The notes: generated by a model not told the origin, from the sequence alone. Counted from the first letter of the stretch, positions 1-10,434 are shown. The stretch: 64,000 bases of DNA from Microbulbifer sp. YPW1 (GCF_013367775.1 NZ_CP055157.1:2125001-2189000), one strand, 5' to 3'. A program made the numbers and translations.

Positions 1-1882
<1,882 letters not shown>

Positions 1883-2091
1883 CAACAGAGATGGTTACTA
1901 ACGATTACTGATCAGATGATCGATCAGTGGATTGTGCGCCAGACGAGACATACAGTTCTTGCGGTGTATTACTACAGAATGTTTTACCGACTTATTTGGG
2001 TTGACTGTTAACTGCGGAAGCAGTGGCAAACGGACAGTCAAGCGGCAGCGCAGAGCACAAGCTCATAAGACCAAGCCAACCCAAGCCAGTT

Positions 2092-2211
2092 TGCCTGACG
2101 ACCATAGAACTGTGGAACCACCTGATCCCTTGCCGAACTCAGAAGTGAAACGCAGTATCGCCGATGGTAGTGTGGTGTTTCGCCATGTGAGAGTAGGTCA
2201 TCGTCAGGCTT
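2092..2211 (+). rRNA. rrf: 5S ribosomal RNA
   Basis: A 120-nt sequence starting TGCCTGACG and ending CGTCAGGCT, whose ends pair as helix I. It contains the gammaproteobacterial core CCGAACTCAGAAGTGAAACG and the GATGGTAGTGTGG segment. It follows the 23S gene by about 210 bp with no tRNA in the spacer, the usual distal arrangement of an rRNA operon. Confidence 0.97.
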
Positions 2212-2217
2212 CTAAAT

Positions 2218-2256
2218 AAAAGAAAGGGCCACCCATTTGGGTGGCCCTTTCTTTTA
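2218..2256 (+). terminator. Rho-independent terminator of the rRNA operon
   Basis: A perfect inverted repeat (AAAGAAAGGGCCACCC / GGGTGGCCCTTTCTTT) with a 5-nt loop, followed by a T-rich tail. It begins 6 bp after the 5S gene, so it ends the rRNA transcript. Confidence 0.93.
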
Positions 2257-2449
2257 TTTTGGATACGGTGAATTACTGCCACTACCACGCAGCGCCAAAG
2301 CGCTGCCATGTGAGCGGTCGTGCGCGACCCCGGCCGCACCGCAGGTGCAAAGGCACGGGCGCCAAAGGCGTCGCACCGCTCGCCACCCAGTGTAGGTCCG
2401 CGGACTACCAGCGACCCACACCACCAGACCGAACACAAAAATCGAACAC

Positions 2450-2492
2450 AAAAAAGGCCCTGCTCGAACCAACGACCAGGGCCTTTTTTTAT
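2450..2492 (+). terminator. Second terminator-like hairpin downstream of 5S
   Basis: The stem AAAAAAGGCCCTG / CAGGGCCTTTTTTT has a loop of about 14-16 nt and an A-tract on one side and a T-tract on the other. It could work on both strands. It lies about 200 bp after the primary rRNA terminator, so it may be a backup. Confidence 0.75.
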
Positions 2493-2583
2493 ATCCACAC
2501 ACACCTACAAAACCAAACCCGCCCAAAAAAACACCGTCGCTTTTTTAAACGTTTTCCGCAACCCAACAACCACGCCACTCACA

Positions 2584-2680
2584 CCCAATATCCCACACTT
2601 ACCCACAGCTCTGTCCAGAGTTTCTGTGAGTAACGCGCCTGTGTATAACTCAAAAAAAGCTAAATAAAACAATCCACAAG
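2584..2680. repeat. Direct repeat copy A with DnaA-box-like motifs
   Basis: About 97 bp, imperfectly repeated at 6129-6225 in the same orientation. Both copies share CCCAATATCCC at the left, TTTCTGTGAGTAAC in the middle and AATCCACA at the right. Copy A holds TGTGTATAA at 2640-2648, whose complement TTATACACA fits the DnaA-box consensus TTATNCACA exactly, plus the near-match TTACCCACA on the plus strand. The function is unknown. DnaA binding is inferred only from the motif. Confidence 0.7.
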
Positions 2681-3075
2681 TAAATTAAACGGCAGCCTTT
2701 ATCCCATATTGATCTGGTTGAAAAATATACGGGCGCAGTTTGAAGGAGGTCAGTCCGAATATTGAACTGGTCTCAAGAAGGACTTACAAATCACACTAAA
2801 CGGTGTACTCTTGAAAACTACTTTCAAGATATTTCGTCCGCCATTCTGGGAATAAAGATAAATAGAATGGCTTAATGCAACTAGTCGATTAAAAAGGCCT
2901 GGCGTTAGAAGCCTTCTGAAGGCCGAGCTCTGCTTATTTTTGCCTGTCATTAAGTGTTGTTGACGCAGTGTATAAGCGTGGCTTTTGGCTAAGAACATTG
3001 TTTATTAAGTTTTAAGAACTGCGTTGTCCGCAGGTTGCATAAATTAGGTACCGGAAAAGGACTTACGGTAATCCA

Positions 3076-4242
3076 ATGCTGCGTATCGGATTTATTACTA
3101 GCCACAACCCGCTCGACAAAAATAGTTTCAGCGGAACTGTGTACTACATGTATCACAGTCTTCAAAAACTACAGAATGTGGACGTTGAAATTGTCTGTCA
3201 GTCTTTTCATTCAAAGCGCAACATGGTTGAAGAGCTGCTTTTCAAGTTGGGAAAAAGGCTGGCTAAAGGCGCTGGTTTCTCACCGCTCCATGACTTTTTA
3301 AATAGGCTTAAGGTGAGACGGTTTGAAGCCGTATTGAAACCCGAGATAGCGCAGCTTAAAGCGAGGTACGATATTCTCCTGGCGCCTGTCGCCTCTAATA
3401 TTATTGGACGCCTAAAAGACTTTGAGAAACTTCCACCGATTGTATTCGTAACCGACGCAACCTATACATATCTCCACGAGAATTATGGCCAACCACTAAG
3501 ACACGAGTATGTGGAGAATGAGCAGAAGACATATAGTAGTGCTGCCAGAATCGTATTTTCTTCCGAGTATATGCTGGGGTTGGCGAAGAAAACTTTTACC
3601 GAACAGATATTACTTCAACCTGAAAAATTTACACACTTTCCGTTTGGTTTGAATCTGGATTCATCCGTTTCATCGATCATAAAGCCGCCTTTAAGTGCGG
3701 GGGTCAATCTTGTTTTTATCGGGAAGGACTGGGAGCGTAAAGGTGGCCAAGAGGCGCTCGAAGCATTATCACTTCTTACAGAAATGGGAATTCAGGCACA
3801 CTTGACGATCATCGGGGCATCCCCGGATAGTATTCGCGAAACTTCCCGCGTAACTATTCACCCATTTCTTGATAAAAATACCCAAGTAGGCCAGCAGCAG
3901 TTCTCCGAGGTCATGGCTAATAGCCACTTTCTACTATTGCCTACTAAAGCAGATTGCACGCCGATGGTGATTGCAGAAGCGAATGCATTCGGTATCCCGG
4001 CATTGGTGTCTAATGTGGGCGGAATCCCATCTTTGGTCGAACATGGTGTTAATGGTTTGTTATTTCAGCCCGATGCTTCGGGCTTGGAATATGCGGAAGT
4101 CATCCGTATATGGCTGGATGACCCTGAGGCATATCGTCGTTTTTCAGCGACTAGTAAAAGAGTTTTTGAGGAGCGACTTAACTGGGAGTCATGGGCAAAG
4201 AATATTGTTAGAAATGCCCACGAAATACTCGGCTGGGCGTAA
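3076..4242 (+). CDS. Glycosyltransferase family 4 (GT-B fold)
   Basis: 388 residues. It transfers a sugar from an activated donor to a glycan, polysaccharide or lipid acceptor; the acceptor cannot be told. The C-terminal half (about residues 210-375) is a typical GT4 donor-binding domain: VFIGKDWERKGG, then a catalytic-region motif ADCTPMVIAE followed by ANAFGIPAL and HGVNGLLF. The usual E-x7-E pair reads D293-x7-E301 here, a conservative change. There is no signal peptide, so it should be cytosolic. The start is ATG with a poorly placed AAGGA about 14 bp upstream. The gene is clearly AT-richer than those after 6.3 kb and is followed 70 bp later by a phosphodiesterase-type gene on the same strand, with which it probably forms a transferred two-gene unit. 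Confidence 0.85.
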   Translation: MLRIGFITSHNPLDKNSFSGTVYYMYHSLQKLQNVDVEIVCQSFHSKRNMVEELLFKLGKRLAKGAGFSPLHDFLNRLKVRRFEAVLKPEIAQLKARYDILLAPVASNIIGRLKDFEKLPPIVFVTDATYTYLHENYGQPLRHEYVENEQKTYSSAARIVFSSEYMLGLAKKTFTEQILLQPEKFTHFPFGLNLDSSVSSIIKPPLSAGVNLVFIGKDWERKGGQEALEALSLLTEMGIQAHLTIIGASPDSIRETSRVTIHPFLDKNTQVGQQQFSEVMANSHFLLLPTKADCTPMVIAEANAFGIPALVSNVGGIPSLVEHGVNGLLFQPDASGLEYAEVIRIWLDDPEAYRRFSATSKRVFEERLNWESWAKNIVRNAHEILGWA

Positions 4243-4312
4243 GCCTATTGAATTGCATGTGATTTTTAAACTCTCTACATAATTTAATAGTCGCTATTTA
4301 CAAGGATTGTTT

Positions 4313-5974
4313 ATGACATTGATTGTTATTGGTCTGGACTCTGCGGAACCCTCGATGGTGGAAGAATTCATCGCGTCAGGCGATATGCCGGTACTAAAAG
4401 AATTAAGGGCGCGAGGGGCTTACGGCAGGCTCGAGAACTTTTCTGAGTTTACGGCTGAATTACCCTGGACAACCTTTGCTACTGGCGTTATGCCAGAAAA
4501 GACAGGCTACTGGACACCGATAAAATATACCGCGGATTATCAGGTTCGTACTCGTGCTGCCTATGAGTATGAAGAGTTCCCTGCATTTTTTGCATTGGGA
4601 GACAAATATCGGGTGTGTTGTTTCGATATTCCCCAAATTCGCTTGCAGAAAGGGCTAAATGGTATACAGGTCAATGCTTGGGGCTCCCATTCACCCCAGG
4701 TTAGCGCCGCTTCGAGCCCGCCTGAGCTATATCAAGAGATAACGGATAAGTATGGGGTGCACCCGGGGCTACATGCCGATTATGCCCATGCATTATCAAT
4801 GGACGAAGTGAAACAGGTCTATGACCGCCTTATGGACGGTATTGATCGGCGCGCGTGTGTGGGTGTTGAACTATTAAAGCGTGAGCCCTGGGATCTATTT
4901 CTTACTGTCTTTGGTGAGACCCACGGCGCAGGGCATAATTTTTGGCAGTTTGAACCGGACCACCCGCTTTGCGATAGCAATATTCCTGGTAAGGAAGGTT
5001 TACCCGAGCGGCCGATGAAAGAGATTCTCATGGCGATAGACCGCGCTATCGGGAAGATCGTCGATTCGGCACCAGAGGGTGCGACAGTACTCGTTTTTTC
5101 CGCGCACGGGATGGGTGCCAATACTATGGATATTCCGTCTACGCTCTTTCTGCCAGAACTTATGTACCGCTGGCATTACGGTAGGCCTGCACTGGCAAGT
5201 GGCTTGCATTCGACAGAATTGTTACTGGAACAAGAATGGGGCACTTGGACGCGGCATATCTGGAATACCGTTGAGCCCGGCGGCTGGATTAGAAAACTGG
5301 CCAGAAAGAAACTACCATCGCGTTTGTATCGGTATTGGGCGCGATACTTCGAGATTGATCAGCCAGATTTCCCTATGTGCCCGGTTAAGGCGAGCGAGCG
5401 TTTTAGTGATATTCCCTCCTGGATGCCTTCAGTGTGGTACAGAAACTGTTGGCCCAATATGAAGGGATTCGCTTTGGGGAGTTTTTCGGAAGGTTACATT
5501 CGGGTCAATGTGAAAGGGCGTGAAGTCCACGGCGTGGTTGAACCGGGTGATTTCCAATCTGTCATTGACGAAATCCGCGAAGTTCTGGGGGAGCTGCGTT
5601 GTGTTCGAACCGGTGAACCAATGGTAGCGAAGACTCTGCAGATGCGGGAAGACCCGCTGGATTCGAATGAGAAACTATCGGATGCCGACCTGGTGGTAAC
5701 GTGGCAGGAAAAGTTTGCGAGTGATTGCGTCGAGCATCCCAGGTTCGGAACTATAGGACCGGTTCCGCATTTTCGTGCCGGTAGTCACCGTCACACTGGA
5801 TTCTACTTGGCCGCGGGTGATCAGATTGCGGCTGACGCGCAGGTGGGAGAAGGGCATGCTCTTGATCTGCCGCCTAGCATTTTGCAACTATTAGGCGCAG
5901 CAATCCCGGAGTATATGCAAGGCAAGGTAATCTCAGCGTTATTACAACGAAAGGCAGCTTCGGAAGCTTTATAG
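4313..5974 (+). CDS. Alkaline-phosphatase-superfamily phosphodiesterase / nucleotide pyrophosphatase-like protein
   Basis: 553 residues from ATG 4313, which has AAGGA at the right distance; an in-frame TTG two codons upstream is less likely. The N-terminus VIGLDSAEP, then LPWTTFATG with the likely nucleophile Thr, and later the metal-binding stretches GETHGAGHNFW and FSAHGMG, match the type I phosphodiesterase/nucleotide pyrophosphatase branch of the superfamily. Such enzymes hydrolyse phosphate or sulfate esters at a two-metal site. No signal peptide is evident, so action in the cytosol is likely. It follows a GT4 glycosyltransferase in the same AT-rich block, which suggests a role in making or trimming a phosphorylated glycan; this is inference from context. 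The substrate is unknown. Confidence 0.8.
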   Translation: MTLIVIGLDSAEPSMVEEFIASGDMPVLKELRARGAYGRLENFSEFTAELPWTTFATGVMPEKTGYWTPIKYTADYQVRTRAAYEYEEFPAFFALGDKYRVCCFDIPQIRLQKGLNGIQVNAWGSHSPQVSAASSPPELYQEITDKYGVHPGLHADYAHALSMDEVKQVYDRLMDGIDRRACVGVELLKREPWDLFLTVFGETHGAGHNFWQFEPDHPLCDSNIPGKEGLPERPMKEILMAIDRAIGKIVDSAPEGATVLVFSAHGMGANTMDIPSTLFLPELMYRWHYGRPALASGLHSTELLLEQEWGTWTRHIWNTVEPGGWIRKLARKKLPSRLYRYWARYFEIDQPDFPMCPVKASERFSDIPSWMPSVWYRNCWPNMKGFALGSFSEGYIRVNVKGREVHGVVEPGDFQSVIDEIREVLGELRCVRTGEPMVAKTLQMREDPLDSNEKLSDADLVVTWQEKFASDCVEHPRFGTIGPVPHFRAGSHRHTGFYLAAGDQIAADAQVGEGHALDLPPSILQLLGAAIPEYMQGKVISALLQRKAASEAL

Positions 5975-6128
5975 CGTAGCGGTTTTGTAGCGCCAATGGG
6001 CTTTATGCGCTTCTGTCCGCGGATTGGCGTGAGTATGTATCTGGCCCATCTCTGGGCCAGACCAGGCGACTGAACTGGCCGTCGTTTTTTTGTGCACGGC
6101 GTACAGCCTAGCAACCATACCGTCTAAG

Positions 6129-6225
6129 CCCAATATCCCCGGCTTATCCCCAGCTATGTCCAGCGTTTCTGTGAGTAACACGTCTGTGCATAACTTAGAA
6201 AACTTTCACAAAATCAATCCACAGC
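6129..6225. repeat. Direct repeat copy B with DnaA-box-like motifs
   Basis: Partner of 2584-2680, same orientation, about 3.5 kb apart. TGTGCATAA at 6185-6193 is the complement of TTATGCACA, an exact match to TTATNCACA. CTTATCCCCAG at the left and AATCCACAG at the right are near-matches. Together the two copies bracket the glycosyltransferase and phosphodiesterase genes. Confidence 0.7.
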
Positions 6226-6252
6226 GTTACGGAGAATTATCAACAGATAGAC

Positions 6253-6280
6253 AAAAAATACCCCGCAATGCGAGGTATCT
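6253..6280 (-). terminator. Rho-independent terminator of the outer-membrane protein gene
   Basis: On the minus strand the hairpin ATACCTCGC / GCGGGGTAT, with a 3-nt loop and one mismatch, is followed by TTTTTT. It lies 35 bp beyond the stop codon of the minus-strand gene at 6315. Confidence 0.8.
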
Positions 6281-6314
6281 CTGGATCAACGGGATTTTGT
6301 GCACAGTTCGGAAT

Positions 6315-7031
6315 TTAGAAGTGCACACTCCAGCCGAGAGAGGCGGACTCAACCTGGTATTCGCCGGAAAGTTCATCGCTACCCACCTCGGGAAAGAGCT
6401 CCCACTCTGCACGCAGGCTCCAGCGGTCTTTTATACGGTAACTGATACCGGCACCGTAGCCCCAGTGAAAACCGCTCGTGTTCTGTGAGTAAGTTCCGTC
6501 AACAGGGATACCTACAGGCTGCAGGCTTCCGTCTTCCAGCTGGAGAATGGCAATGGCTTCGCCTGACTGGCGGGAGCGAAGCTGGCTCAGCCAGAAGCCG
6601 CCGCCGACTTTGCCGAAGAAGCTCAGGCCGGATCCGCCCACGGGAAAGTGTCCGACAAAGAATGCGTTCCCCATGCGGGTAGTGATTCTGTCTTTGACGT
6701 TGATATAGGAAAACTGCGGGTTACTCACACAGAAGCTGCTGGTGGCGGTCGCGGTCTGGCGCAGGTCGGCCTCTACGGCCATTAGCGGGCTCCAACGCCA
6801 GCCTGCGTAGAGTTTTACGCCTGTGCCGCTGTCCGAGCAGCCGATGAATTCTGCGGATTGCTGATCGCGATTCAGTCCTTCCACGAAGCCGCGGGAACTG
6901 GAACAAACGGGATCAAGGGCTGTGCTCTGTAGGCTCAGACCGCCGTAGCGATGTGAATAGAAGTCTGCACTGGCGAGGCTGCTGCCAAGCAGAGAAAGGG
7001 GTACCACAAGCAGAAGAAGGGGCCTGACCAT
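6315..7031 (-). CDS. Outer-membrane beta-barrel protein (unknown function)
   Basis: 238 residues. A hydrophobic signal peptide (about residues 1-22, ending SLASA) is followed by alternating strand patterns such as GVKLYAGWRWSPLMAVEADL and WGYGAGISYRIKDRWSLRAE, ending ASLGWSVHF. The terminal aromatic residue fits the beta-signal for BAM-dependent insertion. Size and pattern fit the eight-stranded OmpA/OmpW-like small barrels. Two cysteine pairs (near CSSS and IGCSDS) may form periplasmic disulfides. ATG has an AGGT ribosome-binding site 6 bp upstream. It is a single gene with its own terminator. The physiological role cannot be inferred. Confidence 0.75.
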   Translation of the reverse strand: MVRPLLLLVVPLSLLGSSLASADFYSHRYGGLSLQSTALDPVCSSSRGFVEGLNRDQQSAEFIGCSDSGTGVKLYAGWRWSPLMAVEADLRQTATATSSFCVSNPQFSYINVKDRITTRMGNAFFVGHFPVGGSGLSFFGKVGGGFWLSQLRSRQSGEAIAILQLEDGSLQPVGIPVDGTYSQNTSGFHWGYGAGISYRIKDRWSLRAEWELFPEVGSDELSGEYQVESASLGWSVHF

Positions 7032-7132
7032 GGCGATACCTGCTCTGGAGTCGATGAATTTTTGCGGCAGCCACTCCCGATAAAATCCGTTGGGAAGTGG
7101 CCGCAGGACCTTTATACGGCCCTGATATCACA

Positions 7133-7786
7133 TCATATTTTGAGCTGTGCGCGCAATTCCGCCAACTTCTTGGCATTTTCAGCTTTTGATAATGGCTTGG
7201 CGGTCTGGTGTTCGAGCTGTACCTGCTGTGGTGCCGGCAGCGTTTCGCCGGCCATCAGGCGTTCACATATTTTCTTATAGTGCGCAGCAAATACCGGGTA
7301 AGCGGAAGATTCGGGATTGTTGGCGAGAAAGAACCAGTCCGCCGCGCGACCGGCGTGGTACACCGCCGGGTGACTCCAGTTATGGTTCGCCTTGGGGCTC
7401 GGTGCGTTGCACGCTTCGCGGTAGGCCGCACGGGCCTCGGGCAGGCCATTTTCGCCCTCGGCACACAACTGGAGCATACGGTGTACGTTAGGCAGGAACT
7501 CACACTGGCGGATGGCGCGCTTGGCGCCGGCAACCATCTGTTCCGGTGAAAAGCCGGAAAGGGACTCCAGCCACAGCCGCTTGGCGTGGTTCAGTGTCTG
7601 CACGTCGGGGAAGGCCGAGTTGAACTGATTGTGATAGCTGAGCTTGAGCAGTCCGAATACTTCGTTCAGTGCACGCTTGCGCGCGTCCAGTTCGGGATCA
7701 CCAGTTTGTGTCTGTGACGATGTCCCAGACTGATGTGTCCCTTGTGCGCTGGTTACCTGAGTGCCCGGATTCTTGTGGCTTGCCAT
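7133..7786 (-). CDS. Replication protein P-like (phage lambda P family) putative helicase loader
   Basis: 217 residues. After a Ser/Thr/Gln-rich leader (residues 1-30) comes a helical domain (ARKRALNEVFGLLKLSYHNQF, then KRLWLESLSGFSPEQMVAG) resembling the lambda P family, in which members deliver the replicative helicase to DNA. The C-terminal part (HAGRAADWFFLANN) is also helical. The start codon lies inside the upstream gene, giving an 89-bp overlap in another frame; a good AGGA 8 bp upstream of ATG 7786 supports it. The upstream gene carries four DnaT-type domains, so the two products probably work together at replication restart or helicase loading. There are no phage structural or integrase genes nearby, so a domesticated chromosomal pair is the simplest reading. 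Confidence 0.7.
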   Translation of the reverse strand: MASHKNPGTQVTSAQGTHQSGTSSQTQTGDPELDARKRALNEVFGLLKLSYHNQFNSAFPDVQTLNHAKRLWLESLSGFSPEQMVAGAKRAIRQCEFLPNVHRMLQLCAEGENGLPEARAAYREACNAPSPKANHNWSHPAVYHAGRAADWFFLANNPESSAYPVFAAHYKKICERLMAGETLPAPQQVQLEHQTAKPLSKAENAKKLAELRAQLKI

Positions 7787-9041
7787 GATGTTGTCCTATC
7801 GCGAACTTGTTGCGCTCGGCCCACTGGTAGCGCGCGTGGCGCACGAAGACGGCGTCCCAGCTCTTGCGCGCTGCGCCCTGTTCCCGCCAGTAGAGACGGA
7901 ATTCGGGGACCAGGCCGAGGGCAAATTCACGGTCGATTTCACATTGATTCAGTAGATGCCCGAGACAGTCGCTCGAAGGCTGCCAATTGCGGGAAATGGG
8001 CTTGGCGATCGGGTTCTTTTCGATCCCCTGACAGTAGTAGGCCCATTCGATCCGCGCGTATTCGATAAACTGTTCGCCCCAGCGCGCGCTGTGACCGCCG
8101 CGCTCGAGCCACTTGTAGATGAATTCCGGCAGTAATTCTGCGGCAAAACTGGGGTTGATGGCCAGTCGGCGCATCTGCTCCCAGGTGTGTTCGCTGGGTT
8201 GCCAGTCCCGGGTCATGGGTACCGGCTTGCGCTTCTCGATAAACGGGGTGTCCTGCTTCTCCCAGTCTTCGGTAACCCAGTCGTTAAACTCGAGATCCCA
8301 GGACACCGACTGCTTGCCGCTATTGCGATGGTACTCGACAAAGCGTTGCAGGCAGCGACGCACAAAGGTGCTGGGAACCCCCTCATCAGAGAGCTTGCTC
8401 AACGTACCCTCATCGGGATGCCAGGATTCCGGCAGTGGCTGCTTGCGTCCGTGGGTCGCGCGGAATGCCTCCCACTTGTTCTTTACCTGTTTGAGGAACA
8501 GGGAGCCGAAGGAGTGCCGGCTTTCGCCGCGATCACGCCAGTAGGTGACGAATTCAGGCACTTGCTCCCGGACGAAGTGCTCCGGAATGCCCAATTGGCT
8601 GATACGCGTCAGGGTCTCGTTGTCTGGTGTCCAGTTGGGGCCAATGGTATTCGCACTGCGCGCCCCGTATGTGTCGCCGGACGTGCCGCCGCCGGCTTGA
8701 CGCGCCGAGGGTGGACGGGCAGTCCCCTGGGAGGCGGGCGCCGGGAAGGCGAACTTGAGCAGGCCGCTCTCCCCATAGGGCGCAGCGCCCAGCAGTAATG
8801 CCCCCTGATTACGCAAGCTGGTGGCGACACGCTGCACGTCGGCAGGCTGCCAGAACGGTAGCAACTGCTGAAGCTGATCACCATTGATCGTATACCAGTC
8901 CCGTCCGGGATGGGCTTCCACACCCAGGAACGGCAGTAGGTCCCCCAATGCGGTAAGCAGCACCGCCTCCTCCAGGCCGAGGGTCGCGGCCAGAGTCGGG
9001 GAGAAGTGGAGCGGTCTTTCCGAGAGCAGGGGATGTTTCAT
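7698..9041 (-). CDS. Protein with four tandem DnaT-like ssDNA-binding domains
   Basis: 447 residues. An N-terminal region (1-100) looks like a winged-helix or regulatory domain (PTLAATLGLEEAVLLTALGD). A Gly/Ser/Ala-rich linker follows, then four related units of about 57 residues at 136-192, 207-262, 279-335 and 352-410. Each begins W-x-P and has FV/F, PEF and a W near its end (for example PEFVTYWRDRGE). This is the signature of the DnaT C-terminal domain, which binds single-stranded DNA during primosome assembly. Classical DnaT has one such unit in about 180 residues, so a four-fold array is unusual. The C-terminal 30 residues overlap the start of the lambda-P-like gene. A role in primosome assembly is inferred. 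Confidence 0.8.
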   Translation of the reverse strand: MKHPLLSERPLHFSPTLAATLGLEEAVLLTALGDLLPFLGVEAHPGRDWYTINGDQLQQLLPFWQPADVQRVATSLRNQGALLLGAAPYGESGLLKFAFPAPASQGTARPPSARQAGGGTSGDTYGARSANTIGPNWTPDNETLTRISQLGIPEHFVREQVPEFVTYWRDRGESRHSFGSLFLKQVKNKWEAFRATHGRKQPLPESWHPDEGTLSKLSDEGVPSTFVRRCLQRFVEYHRNSGKQSVSWDLEFNDWVTEDWEKQDTPFIEKRKPVPMTRDWQPSEHTWEQMRRLAINPSFAAELLPEFIYKWLERGGHSARWGEQFIEYARIEWAYYCQGIEKNPIAKPISRNWQPSSDCLGHLLNQCEIDREFALGLVPEFRLYWREQGAARKSWDAVFVRHARYQWAERNKFAIGQHHGKPQESGHSGNQRTRDTSVWDIVTDTNW

Positions 9042-9209
9042 GGCGCGATTCTACCACTGCCGGGGCCGGGTTACAGGGTACAACGTCAGGTGACTGGTGG
9101 TTCCGGTCTGGTTTCGCCGGTGGCGACTGCTAGAGTGTCAGAGAGCTATCTATTAACCGCCATACGTCGTCATTTGCGCCTTGTACTCAACCTCGATAAC
9201 CCGAGCGCC

Positions 9210-10424
9210 ATGCAAACCTTCCTCTCCCAGTGGCACCAGTCCGCACTCACCACCCTCGGCCTCTTCTGGATGGCATTCTGGGCTTTTGCCCTGGGCTACC
9301 TGATCAGCAGTATGGTGCAGGTATTTGTCACCCGCCGGCGAATGCGTGAAAACCTGGGCAAGGCTGACGCGCGCAGTGTCGGCCTCGCTTCTTTTTTCGG
9401 GTTCATTTCCAGTTCCTGTTCTTTCGCTGCATTGGCCACCACGCGCGCGCTGTTTGCCAAGGGCGCCTCACTGATTCCTTCGCTCGCATTTCTGCTCGCA
9501 TCCACCAATCTTGTTATCGAGCTGGGTATCGTGATTGCGATATTTCTCGGTTGGCAATTTGTGGTGGCGGAATATCTGGGCGGTATTCTGCTGATCCTGT
9601 TGATGTGGGCGCTGGTGGCCGTCAGTTTACCGAAGCATCTGGAAAAACAGGCGCGAGAGCATGCGCGTGAGGCGGAAGACAGCGATGACGGAAACGAGGA
9701 TTCCCCCAACTGGAAAAAACTCCTTTTCTCACGTAAAGGTTGGGCGCGAGTTGCGAATCGTTATGTCATGGAATGGCATATGGTATGGCGGGATGTCACG
9801 GTCGGGTTTACGGTGGCCGGGATCATTGCCGTATTTGTGCCAAAAACTTTTTTCCAGACACTTTTTATCGGAGCCGGTGATGCCGACCCGGCGTTCTGGC
9901 AGGTGTTAATGCAATGTATCGTGGGGCCTGTCGCCGCGTTTTTTACCTTTATTGGCTCGATGGGTAACATTCCTCTCGCTGCAGTACTGTTTGGTAATGG
10001 TGTTGCATTCGCTGGCATTATGGCGTTTATCTTCAGTGATCTGGTTGTACTTCCGGTCTTGCGTATTCAGGCCCGCTATTACGGTTGGAAAATGGCACTG
10101 TATATTCTCGCGGTGTTTTTACTGATCCTTGTCGCGAGTGCCCTGCTGCTTCACTACGGGTTTGCCGCGTTTGACCTGTTACCGGACCCGGCCTCTGCCA
10201 AGCAGGTGGTGGATCGCGATTTTTTCAAAGTTGATTACACCCTGTTTTTCAATATTGGATTTGCGCTGATATCCGCTGCATTTTTTGTCTGGCGCTTTTT
10301 TCAGTCGGGGATGCCCGCTCTAAAAACCGCTTCAATCAAAGAAAAAATATTGCTAGCCCTGGCCGTGGTCGCGCTATTCTGGCTCGCCGTGGGTGCGTTA
10401 CTACCTCTGTGGACTGATGTCTGA
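9210..10424 (+). CDS. ArsP-type (PF03773/DUF318) permease, probable metal or metalloid exporter
   Basis: 404 residues from ATG 9210; an in-frame upstream extension is proline- and arginine-rich and overlaps the opposite gene's start, so it is rejected. There are about eight to ten membrane segments in two blocks, split by an acidic cytosolic loop (residues ~155-175, EAEDSDDGNEDSP). The SSSCSFAALATTRALFAKG motif near residue 70 carries the conserved cysteine of ArsP-like permeases, which export trivalent organoarsenicals or related soft metals. It lies directly upstream of a CopA-type copper ATPase on the same strand (77-bp gap), so copper or another soft metal is a plausible substrate. The substrate assignment is inference. 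Confidence 0.7.
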   Translation: MQTFLSQWHQSALTTLGLFWMAFWAFALGYLISSMVQVFVTRRRMRENLGKADARSVGLASFFGFISSSCSFAALATTRALFAKGASLIPSLAFLLASTNLVIELGIVIAIFLGWQFVVAEYLGGILLILLMWALVAVSLPKHLEKQAREHAREAEDSDDGNEDSPNWKKLLFSRKGWARVANRYVMEWHMVWRDVTVGFTVAGIIAVFVPKTFFQTLFIGAGDADPAFWQVLMQCIVGPVAAFFTFIGSMGNIPLAAVLFGNGVAFAGIMAFIFSDLVVLPVLRIQARYYGWKMALYILAVFLLILVASALLLHYGFAAFDLLPDPASAKQVVDRDFFKVDYTLFFNIGFALISAAFFVWRFFQSGMPALKTASIKEKILLALAVVALFWLAVGALLPLWTDV

Positions 10425-10434
10425 AATACAGTAT

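Larger units (their letters stand above)
2257..3075. other. Intergenic region between the rRNA operon and the glycosyltransferase
   Basis: No convincing gene. It contains the second terminator-like hairpin (2450-2492), a GC-rich stretch at about 2290-2410 of no recognised class, and copy A of a ~97 bp direct repeat (2584-2680). From about 2680 to 3075 the sequence turns AT-rich like the next two genes. An 82-codon open frame on the minus strand (2750-2998) has no recognisable protein character and is not called. The promoter of the next gene should lie here, but no clear -35/-10 pair was found. Confidence 0.6.
5975..6314. other. Intergenic region with repeat copy B and convergent gene ends
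   Basis: No gene found. It contains a perfect 8-bp-stem hairpin at 6041-6060 (CTGGCCCA / TGGGCCAG) without an adjacent T-run, a T-tract near 6083-6089, repeat copy B (6129-6225) and a minus-strand terminator (6253-6280). Confidence 0.6.

Noticed and set aside
2750..2998. 82-codon minus-strand frame before the glycosyltransferase
   Set aside because: No ribosome-binding site, domain or conserved-looking pattern; AT-rich intergenic sequence explains it.
6041..6060. Perfect 8-bp hairpin as terminator of the phosphodiesterase gene
   Set aside because: No T-run follows directly; the nearest T-tract is more than 20 bp away, so it is noted only as a hairpin.
7133..9041. Part of a prophage
   Set aside because: The lambda-P-like gene is the only phage-like element; no integrase, capsid, tail, lysis or attachment sequence is seen nearby.
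9006..9209. N-terminal extension of the ArsP-type permease
   Set aside because: It overlaps the opposite gene's start, is not hydrophobic and lacks family character; ATG 9210 fits the usual protein start.
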